From Streptomyces xylophagus (GTDB taxonomy: Bacteria > Actinomycetota > Actinomycetes > Streptomycetales > Streptomycetaceae): 64,000 nt of DNA. Of this stretch, positions 42,331-50,818 are shown one piece after another. A program made the position numbers and the translations under genes. Under the pieces are notes generated by a model, which did no database searches, had not been told where the DNA came from, and saw only the letters and a program-made list of their open reading frames with translations. Each line of letters starts with the position of its first letter. Position 1 is the stretch's first letter. The stretch is taken from contig NZ_JNWO01000031.1 in assembly GCF_000716435.1 (NCBI RefSeq), positions 51,926-115,925 of the forward strand, written 5' to 3'.

Positions 42331-42711
42331 ATGAAATCAATGTCGCGTATTGCCTTCATCGGCGCGATCGCAGTTGCGGTAGCGGCGGGCACGACTACGA
42401 CCGCCACCGCTGAGGACGCAGTGGTCTACAGCGACGGCCTTGGCGCCTTCGTGAGGTGGGTAGCGTACGGCGACGACATGTACATCACCGACGAAATAGC
42501 CAACGGGCACTCGGCCGTCGGCACGTACCAGCTCGGCAGCCAGTACTTCTACTGGAACAGAGATGGCAAGGGGACCACACGCTACGTGAACCTCAACCTC
42601 CCTGAACACACATATTTCTCGGTCGGGGCCATGGAGGGCGATTGGGAAGGCACCGCCACCGGCGGACTCCTCTGGAGCACCATCGAAACAAAGGACGTCT
42701 ACACCACCTGA
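42331..42711 (+). CDS. Small secreted protein of unknown function
   Basis: The 126-residue protein starts at ATG 42331 with a Sec signal peptide (KSMSRIAFIGAIAVAVAAGTTTTATA, cleavage about residue 28). The mature part of about 98 residues is rich in aromatic and small residues (GAFVRWVAYGDDMYI, SQYFYWNRDGKGTTRYVN) and has no Cys, so a beta-sandwich-like secreted domain is likely. The longer in-frame extension to 42139 has no ribosome site. It is not recognised. Confidence 0.6.
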   Translation: MKSMSRIAFIGAIAVAVAAGTTTTATAEDAVVYSDGLGAFVRWVAYGDDMYITDEIANGHSAVGTYQLGSQYFYWNRDGKGTTRYVNLNLPEHTYFSVGAMEGDWEGTATGGLLWSTIETKDVYTT

Positions 42712-42752
42712 GGCGTCGTCGGCGCCATCCAGAACTTCTGAGCACATGTGAT

Positions 42753-42779
42753 GGGCGCCCGGCGATGTGCCGGGCGCCC
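42753..42779. terminator. Terminator, second copy next to PBP 3' end
   Basis: The 11-base arms 42753-42763 (GGGCGCCCGGC) and 42769-42779 flank a 5-base loop. It corresponds to the hairpin at 35372-35394 and serves the convergent secreted-protein and PBP genes. Confidence 0.8.
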
Positions 42780-42797
42780 TCTCCGCGTGTGACCTGG

Positions 42798-44860
42798 CTA
42801 CTGGTCGAACGGTTGGTCCGTGTTGTCGTCACCCGGTGTCGTCGGCGGAGTGGTCGTCGGCGTGTCGGTGGGTGTCGGGGTCGGCGTAGGCGTCGGGGTC
42901 GGGGTGGGTGACTCCGTCGTCGGGGTCGGCGACGGCGACTTGGTCGTCGGCGTCTCGGACGGTGTCGCCGACGGCGTCACGGTCGGCGTGGGCGTGTACG
43001 TCGGCTCGACGGCCGCGCCCTGGTCAGTGTTCAGGTCGAACTTGCTGTTCGCCTTGGTTACTCCGAACATGTACGTCGCCCAGATCTGCGCCGGGTAGCC
43101 ACCACCGTTGATACGGCCGCCACCGGTGGTGATCAGACCGGTCGCCCCGGTCAGCGGGACCTGGGCGTGGGTCTTGGCGTCCTCGCCGAACAGGCCCACC
43201 GAGGTGACCAGGTCGGGCGTGTACCCCGTGAACCAGGCCGACTTGTTGTTGTCGGACGTACCCGTCTTGCCCGCGACCTGCTGCCCGTCGCGCTTGGCGT
43301 TGTCCCGCACGGACGTCTTCGCCGTACGCCCGCGGTCTTCATGACCTTGTCCATGCCGACGTCGACACCGAGCTGCGCGAAGACCGAGTTGATCGACTTG
43401 TTCATCGCCGTCTGGACGGTGACCTTGCCGTAGTTCTGGTCGTCCTCGTTCTCCGGCGCGAACGCGATGTCGCTGCCCACGACCGGGCGCTTGCTGGTGC
43501 CGTCGTAAAGCGTGTCCGTCGTGATCTGCTTGCCGGACTGCGTCTTGGCCTCGTCGGCCAGGGCCGCGGCCAGGATCACCGGCTTGAAGGTGGAAGCCGG
43601 CTGGTAGTCGGTGCGGGTCGCGTTGTTCCGGTAGTGCTCGGTGTAGCCCACGCCGCCGTACATCGCCACGACCGCGCCTGTTTTGGGGTTCACGGACACC
43701 GCGCCGGGCTGGACGTTCCCGTCGACCTTGCGCTTCTTGGCGTCGAGCTTGCGGGTCAGCTGAGACTTGACCGACTCCTCCAGCTGAGCCTGTTTCTTCT
43801 TGTCGATGTTGAGCGTGATCGTCCAGCCGCCCGCGCTGACCAGCGTCTCGGCGTCCTTGGCATTGGCGGCCTGACCGCTGGAGATCAGCTGCTGCTCCAG
43901 CGCCGCGTCGGCCTCGGTCACCATGTAGCCGATCTGGCCCTCCATGCCGGCCTCGGCCTTGGGCGCCTTGGGGACCGGGAACTTCATGGCTTCGCGCTTG
44001 GTGGAGCTCAGCCAATCCTGCTCGACCATGTTGTCCAGGACGTAGTTCCAGCGCGCCTGCACCAGCTTCTTGCCGGTATCGGTGGCTATCGCCCAGTCGT
44101 ACTGGTTCGGCGCCTGGAGGAGTGCGGCGAGATAGGCGCCCTGCTCGACCGAGAGGTCCTTGGCGTCGACCCGGTAGTAGGCCTGCGCGGCGGCCTGGAT
44201 GCCGTAGGCACCACGGCCGTAGTAACTGGTGTTGATGTACCCGGCGAGGATGTAGTCCTTGGACTTCTCGCGGTCCAGCTTCAGCGAGATGACCATTTCC
44301 TTCAGCTTGCGCGTGACGGTCTGATCCTGCGTCAGGTAGTAGTTCTTGACGTACTGCTGGGTGATCGTCGAGCCGCCCTGCGCGCCCTTGCCGGACAGCG
44401 TGTTGAGCAGACCGCGCGCGGTGCCCTTGAGGTCGACGCCGGCGTCCTGGTAGAACGTCTTGTTCTCGGCGGCGACGAACGTCTCCTGGACGGGCTTGGG
44501 CACCTGCGAGAGGTCCACGTTCTCGCGGTTGACCTTGCCCTTGCGGATCATGATCGAGCCGTCGCTGTACTTGTAGACGTTGCTCTGGAGCTTCGCGTCG
44601 GCGTTGCCCGCGGGGATGCTGATCATCATGTAGAGCACGATGAACGCGCCGATCCCGAGCAGGCAGAACCCGAGGAACGCGCCGAGGATCTTCTTCCAGG
44701 TGAAGAGCCTGCGTATGAAGCTCTTGCCGCCCTTGGCGTCCTTGCCGCCGCTCCTGCCGCCCGTGGCGTCGTTGGTGTCCGCCCCCGACGAGCGGCGGGT
44801 CTTGGGCGCCGCGCGGTGGCCACCGCGTTGGCGCGCTCGTCTCTCTTCCGCTCGTCCCAT
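42798..44860 (-). pseudogene. Bifunctional penicillin-binding protein gene, frameshifted with internal loss
   Basis: Read from 44860 the frame gives a class A PBP: cytoplasmic basic N-terminus, one transmembrane segment (about 56-80), a GT51 transglycosylase domain (about 95-270; AAENKTFYQDAG, GGSTITQQYVKN) and a transpeptidase domain with S423-K426 in PASTFKP and the SxN motif in MNKSINSVF. At codon 511 (43327) the frame breaks: KTG-box sequence [12 protein letters not shown] follows in another frame to the stop at 42798. About 80 residues normally between SxN and KTG are absent. As read, no full transpeptidase is made. Loss of wall polymerase activity here may be covered by other PBPs elsewhere. 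Confidence 0.8.
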
Positions 44861-45052
44861 GAGTCCGTTCCGCTCCGCTTCGCTCTCTTGTGTTCTGGTG
44901 TCACACAGGTTCGCCCGTCAAGTCAGCTCAGAAAGCTAACACCAGGAGTTGTGACAAAGGGCCGTCGATCCGGTCCATTACGGACGTGACAATCAGCACC
45001 CGTCCTTATGGAACCGACGTACGAGAGGGGTTGAGGGTTGCCGTGGAGGGGT

Positions 45053-45068
45053 AATCTGATATCAGATT
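45053..45068. promoter_or_regulatory. 16-bp perfect palindrome upstream of SPFH gene
   Basis: AATCTGATATCAGATT is self-complementary and lies 28 bases before the SPFH start. Its position overlapping a likely -10 region (TAATCTGAT) makes a repressor-type operator plausible. Confidence 0.6.
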
Positions 45069-45095
45069 GCTAGAACCACGATATGGGGGAGCATC

Positions 45096-46022
45096 ATGAC
45101 CACCGAAGTACCCGCAGACGTCCCCGACATGCCCGCTCCGCGCGTGCGCGAGTTCGCCGCGCACAGCATCGGCGGCGCGCTCGCGCTCGTCCTCGGCCTG
45201 GCCGGGCTGCTCGTGTCCGCCGCGCTGCTGGTCGCGGCCGGTGCGGTCGACGCGTCGGGCGCCAAGGCCGCGCTGATCATCGGCGGCGTCCTCGTCCTCC
45301 TCGCCGCGTTCATCGCGATGCGCGGGCTGAACACGGTGGCGCCGGGCGAGGCGCGAGTCGTGCAGCTCTTCGGGCGGTACCGGGGGACGATCCGGCAGGA
45401 CGGGCTGCGCTGGGTGAACCCCTTCACCTCTCGTACGAAGATCTCGACCCGCGTCCGCAACCACGAGACCGCGGTCCTCAAGGTCAACGACGCGTACGGC
45501 AACCCGATCGAGCTGGCCGCGGTCATGGTGTGGAAGGTCCGCGACACCGCGCAGGCCACCTTCGAGGTGGACGACTACAGCGACTTCGTCGCCATCCAGA
45601 CCGAGGCGGCCGTACGGCACATCGCCATCGAGTACCCCTACGACGCCCACGACGAGGGCGGGCTCTCGCTGCGCGGCAACGCCGAGGAGATCACCGAGAA
45701 GCTCGTCCTCGAACTGAGCGCCCGCGTCGAGGCGGCCGGCGTGCAGATCATCGAGTCCCGCTTCACGCATCTCGCGTACGCGCCCGAGATCGCCTCGGCG
45801 ATGCTCCAGCGGCAGCAGGCCGGGGCGGTCGTCGCGGCCCGGCGGCAGATCGTGGACGGCGCGGTGGGCATGGTCGAGGCTGCGCTGGCCCGGATCACCG
45901 AGCAGGACATCGTGGAGCTGGACAACGAACGGAAGGCGGCGATGGTGTCCAACCTGCTGGTGGTGCTCTGCGGGGACCGGGCGCCGCAGCCCGTCCTGAA
46001 CACGGGGACCCTGTACCAGTGA
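45096..46022 (+). CDS. SPFH/band 7 membrane protein
   Basis: This 308-residue protein has an N-terminal hydrophobic pair of segments (about 24-50 and 58-80) and an SPFH domain (about 82-260: [75 protein letters not shown]). Such proteins organise membrane microdomains and often partner with proteases. No NfeD-like partner is next to it. Its stop overlaps the start of a small RHH gene by 4 bases (GTGA). Confidence 0.92.
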   Translation: MTTEVPADVPDMPAPRVREFAAHSIGGALALVLGLAGLLVSAALLVAAGAVDASGAKAALIIGGVLVLLAAFIAMRGLNTVAPGEARVVQLFGRYRGTIRQDGLRWVNPFTSRTKISTRVRNHETAVLKVNDAYGNPIELAAVMVWKVRDTAQATFEVDDYSDFVAIQTEAAVRHIAIEYPYDAHDEGGLSLRGNAEEITEKLVLELSARVEAAGVQIIESRFTHLAYAPEIASAMLQRQQAGAVVAARRQIVDGAVGMVEAALARITEQDIVELDNERKAAMVSNLLVVLCGDRAPQPVLNTGTLYQ

Positions 46023-46258
46023 CGGTTCCCTCCGGGGGTTCGACCCCTCAGCGTCAGCCGCAGCAGCGCAAGCAGGTGCTGCTGCGGTTGGACCCGTCCG
46101 TGTACGAGGCGATCGCGCGGTGGGCCGGGGACGACCTGCGGTCCGCGAACGCGCAGATCGAGTTTCTGTTGCGGCGGGCGTTGGCGGAGGCAGGACGGCT
46201 TCCCGGTGAGGCCGGGCCGCTGCCGAGGAGGGGCCGACCGCCCGCGCCACCCCAGTGA
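46019..46258 (+). CDS. Ribbon-helix-helix-like small protein
   Basis: This 79-residue protein starts at GTG 46019, overlapping the SPFH stop. Its core, [38 protein letters not shown], fits an Arc/CopG ribbon-helix-helix (strand, helix, turn, helix). A Pro/Arg-rich tail follows. It may autoregulate the SPFH operon, possibly through the palindrome at 45053-45068; no toxin gene lies beside it. Confidence 0.8.
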   Translation: MTVPSGGSTPQRQPQQRKQVLLRLDPSVYEAIARWAGDDLRSANAQIEFLLRRALAEAGRLPGEAGPLPRRGRPPAPPQ

Positions 46259-46324
46259 CAGAACCGTGACAATCGGCCCCCACCTGCGCGTCCACACCCC
46301 CCGCCATGATCTACACACCGTGCG

Positions 46325-46354
46325 TATACACACCAGGTATACCCCGTGTGTACA
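46325..46354. promoter_or_regulatory. 30-bp near-perfect palindrome upstream of padR
   Basis: Arms 46325-46333 (TATACACAC) and 46346-46354 (GTGTGTACA) pair with one mismatch, centred on GGTATACC (46336-46343), which is itself palindromic. It lies 10 bases before the padR start codon and overlaps the promoter, as expected for an autoregulatory PadR operator. Confidence 0.75.
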
Positions 46355-46363
46355 GTGCTCCGC

Positions 46364-46888
46364 ATGTCCATCGGTCACACCCTCCTGGGGCTCCTGGAGT
46401 CCGGCCCGCGTCACGGTTACGACCTGAAGCGGGCCTTCGACGAGAAGTTCGGTCACGACCGGCCGCTGCACTACGGCCAGGTCTACTCGACGATGTCCCG
46501 CCTGCTGAAGAACGGTCTCGTCGAGGTCGACGGGATAGAGGCGGGCGGCGGTCCCGAGCGCAAGCGGTACGCCATCACCGACGCCGGGATCACCGACGTA
46601 CAGAAGTGGCTCGCGACGCCGGAGAAGCCCGAGCCGTATCTGCAGTCGACCCTCTACACCAAGGTCGTCCTCGCGCTGCTCACCCACCGGAACGCGGCCG
46701 AGATCCTCGATGTGCAGCGCTCCGAGCATCTGCGCAGCATGCGCATCCTGACCGACCGCAAGCGCAAGGGCGATCTCGCGGACCAACTCATCTGCGATCA
46801 CGCCCTCTTCCATCTGGAGGCCGACCTGCGGTGGCTGGAGCTCACCGCCGCGCGCCTCGACAAACTCGCCGAGGTGGTGGCCAAGTGA
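46364..46888 (+). CDS. PadR-family transcriptional repressor
   Basis: The 174-residue protein starts at ATG 46364 (an in-frame start at 46346 would lie within the palindrome). It has a winged helix at the N-terminus (about 1-80: [51 protein letters not shown]) and a C-terminal dimerisation helix region. It is the first gene of an operon with an ABC exporter, overlapping the next gene by 4 bases. PadR repressors typically bind substrates of the exporter they control, so this probably senses a toxic compound. Confidence 0.9.
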   Translation: MSIGHTLLGLLESGPRHGYDLKRAFDEKFGHDRPLHYGQVYSTMSRLLKNGLVEVDGIEAGGGPERKRYAITDAGITDVQKWLATPEKPEPYLQSTLYTKVVLALLTHRNAAEILDVQRSEHLRSMRILTDRKRKGDLADQLICDHALFHLEADLRWLELTAARLDKLAEVVAK

Positions 46889-47577
46889 CGACGCATCCCG
46901 CTGGTTCCCTGCTCGCAGCCCATGAGCTGCGCAAGGCCTACGGGCCGACCACCGCGCTGGACGGCGCGGAGTTCTCCATCCATCCCGGTGAGGTCGTCGC
47001 CGTGATGGGGCCCTCCGGGTCCGGGAAGTCGACGCTGCTGCACTGTCTCGCCGGGATCGTGCCGCCCGACTCGGGTTCGATCACGTACAACGGGCAGGAG
47101 ATGGCGACGATGAGCGACGCGCAGCGCAGTGCGCTCCGCCGCTCGGAGTTCGGGTTCGTGTTCCAGTTCGGGCAGTTGGTGCCCGAACTGACCTGCGTGG
47201 AGAACGTGGCGCTGCCGCTGCGGCTGAACGGCACGCACCGCAAGGAGGCCGAGCGGGCCGCGCTCACCTGGATGCAGCGGCTGGAGGTCGACGACCTCGC
47301 CAAGAAGCGGCCCGGCGAGGTCTCCGGCGGTCAGGGGCAGCGCGTCGCCGTCGCCCGCTCGCTGGTCACGAATCCGCGGGTGCTGTTCGCCGACGAGCCG
47401 ACCGGCGCGCTGGACTCGCTCAACGGCGAGCGCGTGATGGAGCTGCTGACCGAGGCGGCCCGGTCGACGAACGCCGCCGTCGTGCTGGTCACGCACGAGG
47501 CGCGGGTGGCCGCGTACTCGGACCGCGAGATCGTCGTACGGGACGGCAAGTCCAAGGACATGGAGCGCGTCGTATGA
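46885..47577 (+). CDS. ABC transporter ATP-binding protein (MacB/LolD-like)
   Basis: This 230-residue ATPase has Walker [10 protein letters not shown] (about 38-46), Q-loop [11 protein letters not shown], signature [15 protein letters not shown], Walker [13 protein letters not shown] and a H-loop VTHEARV. Its close relatives pair with FtsX-type permeases. The GTG start at 46885 overlaps the padR stop, and the next gene overlaps by 4 bases. Confidence 0.95.
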   Translation: MTTHPAGSLLAAHELRKAYGPTTALDGAEFSIHPGEVVAVMGPSGSGKSTLLHCLAGIVPPDSGSITYNGQEMATMSDAQRSALRRSEFGFVFQFGQLVPELTCVENVALPLRLNGTHRKEAERAALTWMQRLEVDDLAKKRPGEVSGGQGQRVAVARSLVTNPRVLFADEPTGALDSLNGERVMELLTEAARSTNAAVVLVTHEARVAAYSDREIVVRDGKSKDMERVV

Positions 47578-49913
47578 ACGTGCGTCAGTGGGCCAGGGAT
47601 TTGGCCATGGGGGTGCGGTTCGCGTTCGGCGGCGGGCGTGAGGGCTGGGTCCGGGCCGGGCTGACGGCCGTCGGTGTCGGGCTCGGGGTGGCGCTGCTGC
47701 TGCTCACCACGGCACTGCCGAGCGCGCTGTCGCAGCGCAGCGACCGCGCCGACGCCCGGCAGGACTTCACCTACAGCGGGAAGCAGTTGGCGAAGGCGGA
47801 CAACACCCTCGTCATCGCCGACTCGGACACCACGTTCCGCGCCAAGGACGTGCGCGGCCGGCTCCTGGAGCCCGAGGGCACCAAGGCGCCGCTGCCACCG
47901 GGGGTCGCGAAGTTCCCCGCGCTGGGCGAGATGGTCGTCTCCCCCGCGCTGAAGAAGCTCCTCACGTCCGACTCCGGGAAGCTGTTGCGTGAGCGCCTGC
48001 CCTACCGGGTCACCGGCACGATCGCGCAGACCGGGCTCATCGGGCCCGCCGAGCTCGCCTACTACGCGGGCGGAAAAGATCTCAAGCAGCTCCAGTCCGG
48101 CAGCAACGTCGAACGCATCAACTACTTCGGGCCCTCCCCCAACTCCCAGCCGGACAAGCTCGACCCGATCCTGCTGCTGCTGATCCTGATCGTGTTCGTC
48201 GTGCTGCTGCTGCCGGTCGGCGTGTTCATCGCGGCGGCCGTGCGCTTCGGCGGCGAACGCCGGGACCGGCGGCTGGCGGCACTGCGGCTGGTCGGGGCGG
48301 ACGGGCGGATGGCGCGCCGGATCGCGGGCGGCGAGGCGCTCGCGGGGGCGCTCCTCGGGCTCGTCTTCGGCACCGGGTTCTTCCTGATCGGGCGGCAGTT
48401 GGCGACCCGTCTGGACGTGCGGGACATCAGCGTGTTCTCCAGCGACCTCAACCCGTCGCCCGCGCTCGCCCTCCTCGTCGCCGTCGCCGTACCGGCCGCG
48501 GCCGTGCTGGTGACGCTGCTCGCGCTGCGCGGGGTCGTCATCGAACCGCTCGGCGTGGTCCGCAAGGCGAAGCCGCCGCGGCGCCGCCTGTGGTGGCGGC
48601 TGCTGATGCCGCTGGCCGGCCTCGCGATGCTCTACCCGATGATCGGGCAGGGCAACAACGGCGGGAACTTCAACCAGTACCTGGTGATCGGCGGCACGGT
48701 CCTGCTGCTCGTCGGCATCACCGCCCTGCTGCCGTGGGTCGTCGAGGCCACCGTGGCGCGGCTGAACTCCGGCTCGGTGTCCTGGCAACTCGCCGTCCGC
48801 AGGCTGCAGTTGAGCAGTGGTACGGCCGCCCGCATGGTCAACGGCATCGCGGTCGCGGTGGCCGGTGCGATCGCGCTGCAGATGCTGTTCGCCGGCGTCG
48901 AGGGCGACTACACCAAGGAGACCGGCAACGACGTGAACCGGGCCCAGATGGAGGTCTCCGTCGGCAGCGGCACTCCGCTCGCCGAGGTCGGGCGGCGACT
49001 CGCGCGGACCGAGGGTGTGCGCCGTACGTCGGCCATCTCACAGACCTCGGTCGGCGAGCGGGCGAAGAACCCGGACAACGAGCTGGAGATCTCCGTCGGC
49101 AGCTGCGCCGAACTGCGCGAGGTGGCGAGCCTGCCGTCCTGCCGGGACGGTGACATCTTCCGGATCGCCGGCGGCAACTACGACGCCGCGACGAAGAAGA
49201 TGGCCACGGCCGGCAACACGGTGTACTTCGACCCGGCGTGGGACGGGACGTCGAGCGTCTCGCACCCGACGCCCTGGAAAGTGCCCGCGGGTGTGAAGAC
49301 GGCACAGCCGCGCGAGGACCCGACCGGTTACGCCCGCGACGGTCTGATGATCACGTCGGGCGCGATGCCCGCGAACGCGATGCGCGTCCTGGACCAGCAC
49401 GTGTTCGTCTCGCTCGACCCGTCGGTGGCGGACGCGAGCGACTACGTGCGCAACACCGCCGCGCGGATGAACCCGCTGGCGGACGTGTTCATGCTCGCGT
49501 CCACCCGGCAGTCGCTGCAGTTCAAGTCGATCCGCACCGGGCTGTTCGTCGGCGCCACCTGTGTGCTGCTCCTCATCGGGGCGAGCCTGCTGGTGTCGCA
49601 GCTGGAGCAGTTGCGGGAGCGCAAGAAGCTGCTGTCGGCGCTGGTCGCCTTCGGCACCCGGCGGCGCACGCTGAGCCTGTCGGTGCTGTGGCAGACGGCG
49701 ATCCCGATCGGCCTCGGCCTGGCTCTGGCCACGGTGGTGGGGATGACACTGGGCGCGGTGCTGCTGAAGATGACCGCCACCTCGGTGCGCATCGACTGGT
49801 CGAGCGTGCTGGCGATGTCCGGCATCGGCGCGGGAATCGTCCTGGCGGTGACCCTGCTGAGCCTGCCGCCGCTCCTGCGGATGATGCGGCCGGACGGGCT
49901 GCGCACGGAGTAG
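47574..49913 (+). CDS. FtsX-family ABC transporter permease
   Basis: This 779-residue membrane protein has one segment near the N-terminus (about 23-42), a large extracellular domain, three segments in the middle (about 200-330), more at about 370-430, a second large extracellular domain and three at the C-terminus (about 660-770). This double-FtsX arrangement fits exporters of antibiotics or lipids. It works with the ATPase encoded upstream; PadR probably controls both. No other gene completes the unit. Confidence 0.93.
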   Translation: MNVRQWARDLAMGVRFAFGGGREGWVRAGLTAVGVGLGVALLLLTTALPSALSQRSDRADARQDFTYSGKQLAKADNTLVIADSDTTFRAKDVRGRLLEPEGTKAPLPPGVAKFPALGEMVVSPALKKLLTSDSGKLLRERLPYRVTGTIAQTGLIGPAELAYYAGGKDLKQLQSGSNVERINYFGPSPNSQPDKLDPILLLLILIVFVVLLLPVGVFIAAAVRFGGERRDRRLAALRLVGADGRMARRIAGGEALAGALLGLVFGTGFFLIGRQLATRLDVRDISVFSSDLNPSPALALLVAVAVPAAAVLVTLLALRGVVIEPLGVVRKAKPPRRRLWWRLLMPLAGLAMLYPMIGQGNNGGNFNQYLVIGGTVLLLVGITALLPWVVEATVARLNSGSVSWQLAVRRLQLSSGTAARMVNGIAVAVAGAIALQMLFAGVEGDYTKETGNDVNRAQMEVSVGSGTPLAEVGRRLARTEGVRRTSAISQTSVGERAKNPDNELEISVGSCAELREVASLPSCRDGDIFRIAGGNYDAATKKMATAGNTVYFDPAWDGTSSVSHPTPWKVPAGVKTAQPREDPTGYARDGLMITSGAMPANAMRVLDQHVFVSLDPSVADASDYVRNTAARMNPLADVFMLASTRQSLQFKSIRTGLFVGATCVLLLIGASLLVSQLEQLRERKKLLSALVAFGTRRRTLSLSVLWQTAIPIGLGLALATVVGMTLGAVLLKMTATSVRIDWSSVLAMSGIGAGIVLAVTLLSLPPLLRMMRPDGLRTE

Positions 49914-49956
49914 GGCCTTTCCCCGCCCCGTCCGCAGCCCGTCCGCCCGCCCGGCG

Positions 49957-50385
49957 TCAGAGCCCGTACTCCCGCACCACGCGCCGGACTTGGGCGAAGA
50001 GCATGCCCACGTTCACCGACTTGCGGCAGACGACCACGGCGACGACGTCCTGTTGCTCGGTCATCCGCACGAACAGGTGGGTGAGGTTCTCGCTGTTGAC
50101 GAGGATCTCCTGGAAGAAGTGGTGGTCACTGGTGATCCCGCGACGCTCCTTGAAGACGTCCTCGATCATCACGACCGTACGGCCCTGGAACAGGTCGAGG
50201 GTCGCACCCGCCAGCAGGTCGAGGACCTCTGGCGGGTGGTTGTCGATGGTCTCGTACGACAGGAGCATGCCGGTGGACATGTCGACCACGCCCGAGGCCA
50301 CACAGTCGGGAGCGTCCGTGCGGAGGGTTTTGACCAGGCCCATCACCTGGTCGGAGAATCCTGGGGTCATACGTTTTGTCGCCAT
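49957..50385 (-). CDS. Roadblock-like protein of unknown function
   Basis: This 142-residue protein (ATG at 50385) reads as an alpha/beta fold with VMGLVKTLRTDAPDCVASGVVDMSTGMLLSYE, a pattern like the roadblock/LC7 core, then HHFFQEILVNSENLTHLFVRMTEQQDVVAVVVCRKSVNVG. It lies 4 bases after the upstream LC7 gene. Roadblock proteins bind small GTPases or act in signalling complexes; no GTPase gene is next to it. Confidence 0.6.
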   Translation of the reverse strand: MATKRMTPGFSDQVMGLVKTLRTDAPDCVASGVVDMSTGMLLSYETIDNHPPEVLDLLAGATLDLFQGRTVVMIEDVFKERRGITSDHHFFQEILVNSENLTHLFVRMTEQQDVVAVVVCRKSVNVGMLFAQVRRVVREYGL

Positions 50386-50389
50386 CCCT

Positions 50390-50776
50390 TCACACTCCTT
50401 CTGATGCCTTCTCAGTGAGGATCGACTCGATGCGGTCGAGCGTCGGCCGGGCCGCGAGGTGCAGCCGGTCCACGTCCATCCCCTCGTCGCCGAGCACCAC
50501 CATCAGGGCGGTGTCGCCGACGGCGTAGGTCGCGGCGCAGCCGTGACTGCCGTACGTCACCGTCTGGCGCAGCGTGCCGCGGTCGGTGGCCTCGGCGGTG
50601 CGCCGGGCCAGGCCCAGGCCGGCCGCGGCGAGCGCGGCGAGGGCCTCCGGGTCGATCGAGTCGGCGGTGTCGGCCGCGATGAGCAGTCCGTCGGCCGCCG
50701 TCAGCGCGGTGTCGGTGATTCCGGTCACCTGTTCCCGCAAGGTGCGCATTTCCAATGTCAGGGCTTTGTGATCCAC
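50390..50776 (-). CDS. Roadblock/LC7 domain protein
   Basis: This 128-residue protein (GTG start at 50776) has LREQVTGITDTALTAADGLLIAAD and later YAVGDTALMVVLGDEGMDVDRLHLAARPTLDRIESIL, the usual LC7/MglB-like fold. In Streptomyces such proteins often belong to conservon-type cassettes with a GTPase and sensor; here they sit with a DUF4388-like gene instead. Confidence 0.8.
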   Translation of the reverse strand: MDHKALTLEMRTLREQVTGITDTALTAADGLLIAADTADSIDPEALAALAAAGLGLARRTAEATDRGTLRQTVTYGSHGCAATYAVGDTALMVVLGDEGMDVDRLHLAARPTLDRIESILTEKASEGV

Positions 50777-50818
50777 TTACTCAACTCCCCTAAAACTGAT
50801 CGCATTTGTCCATCAGGG

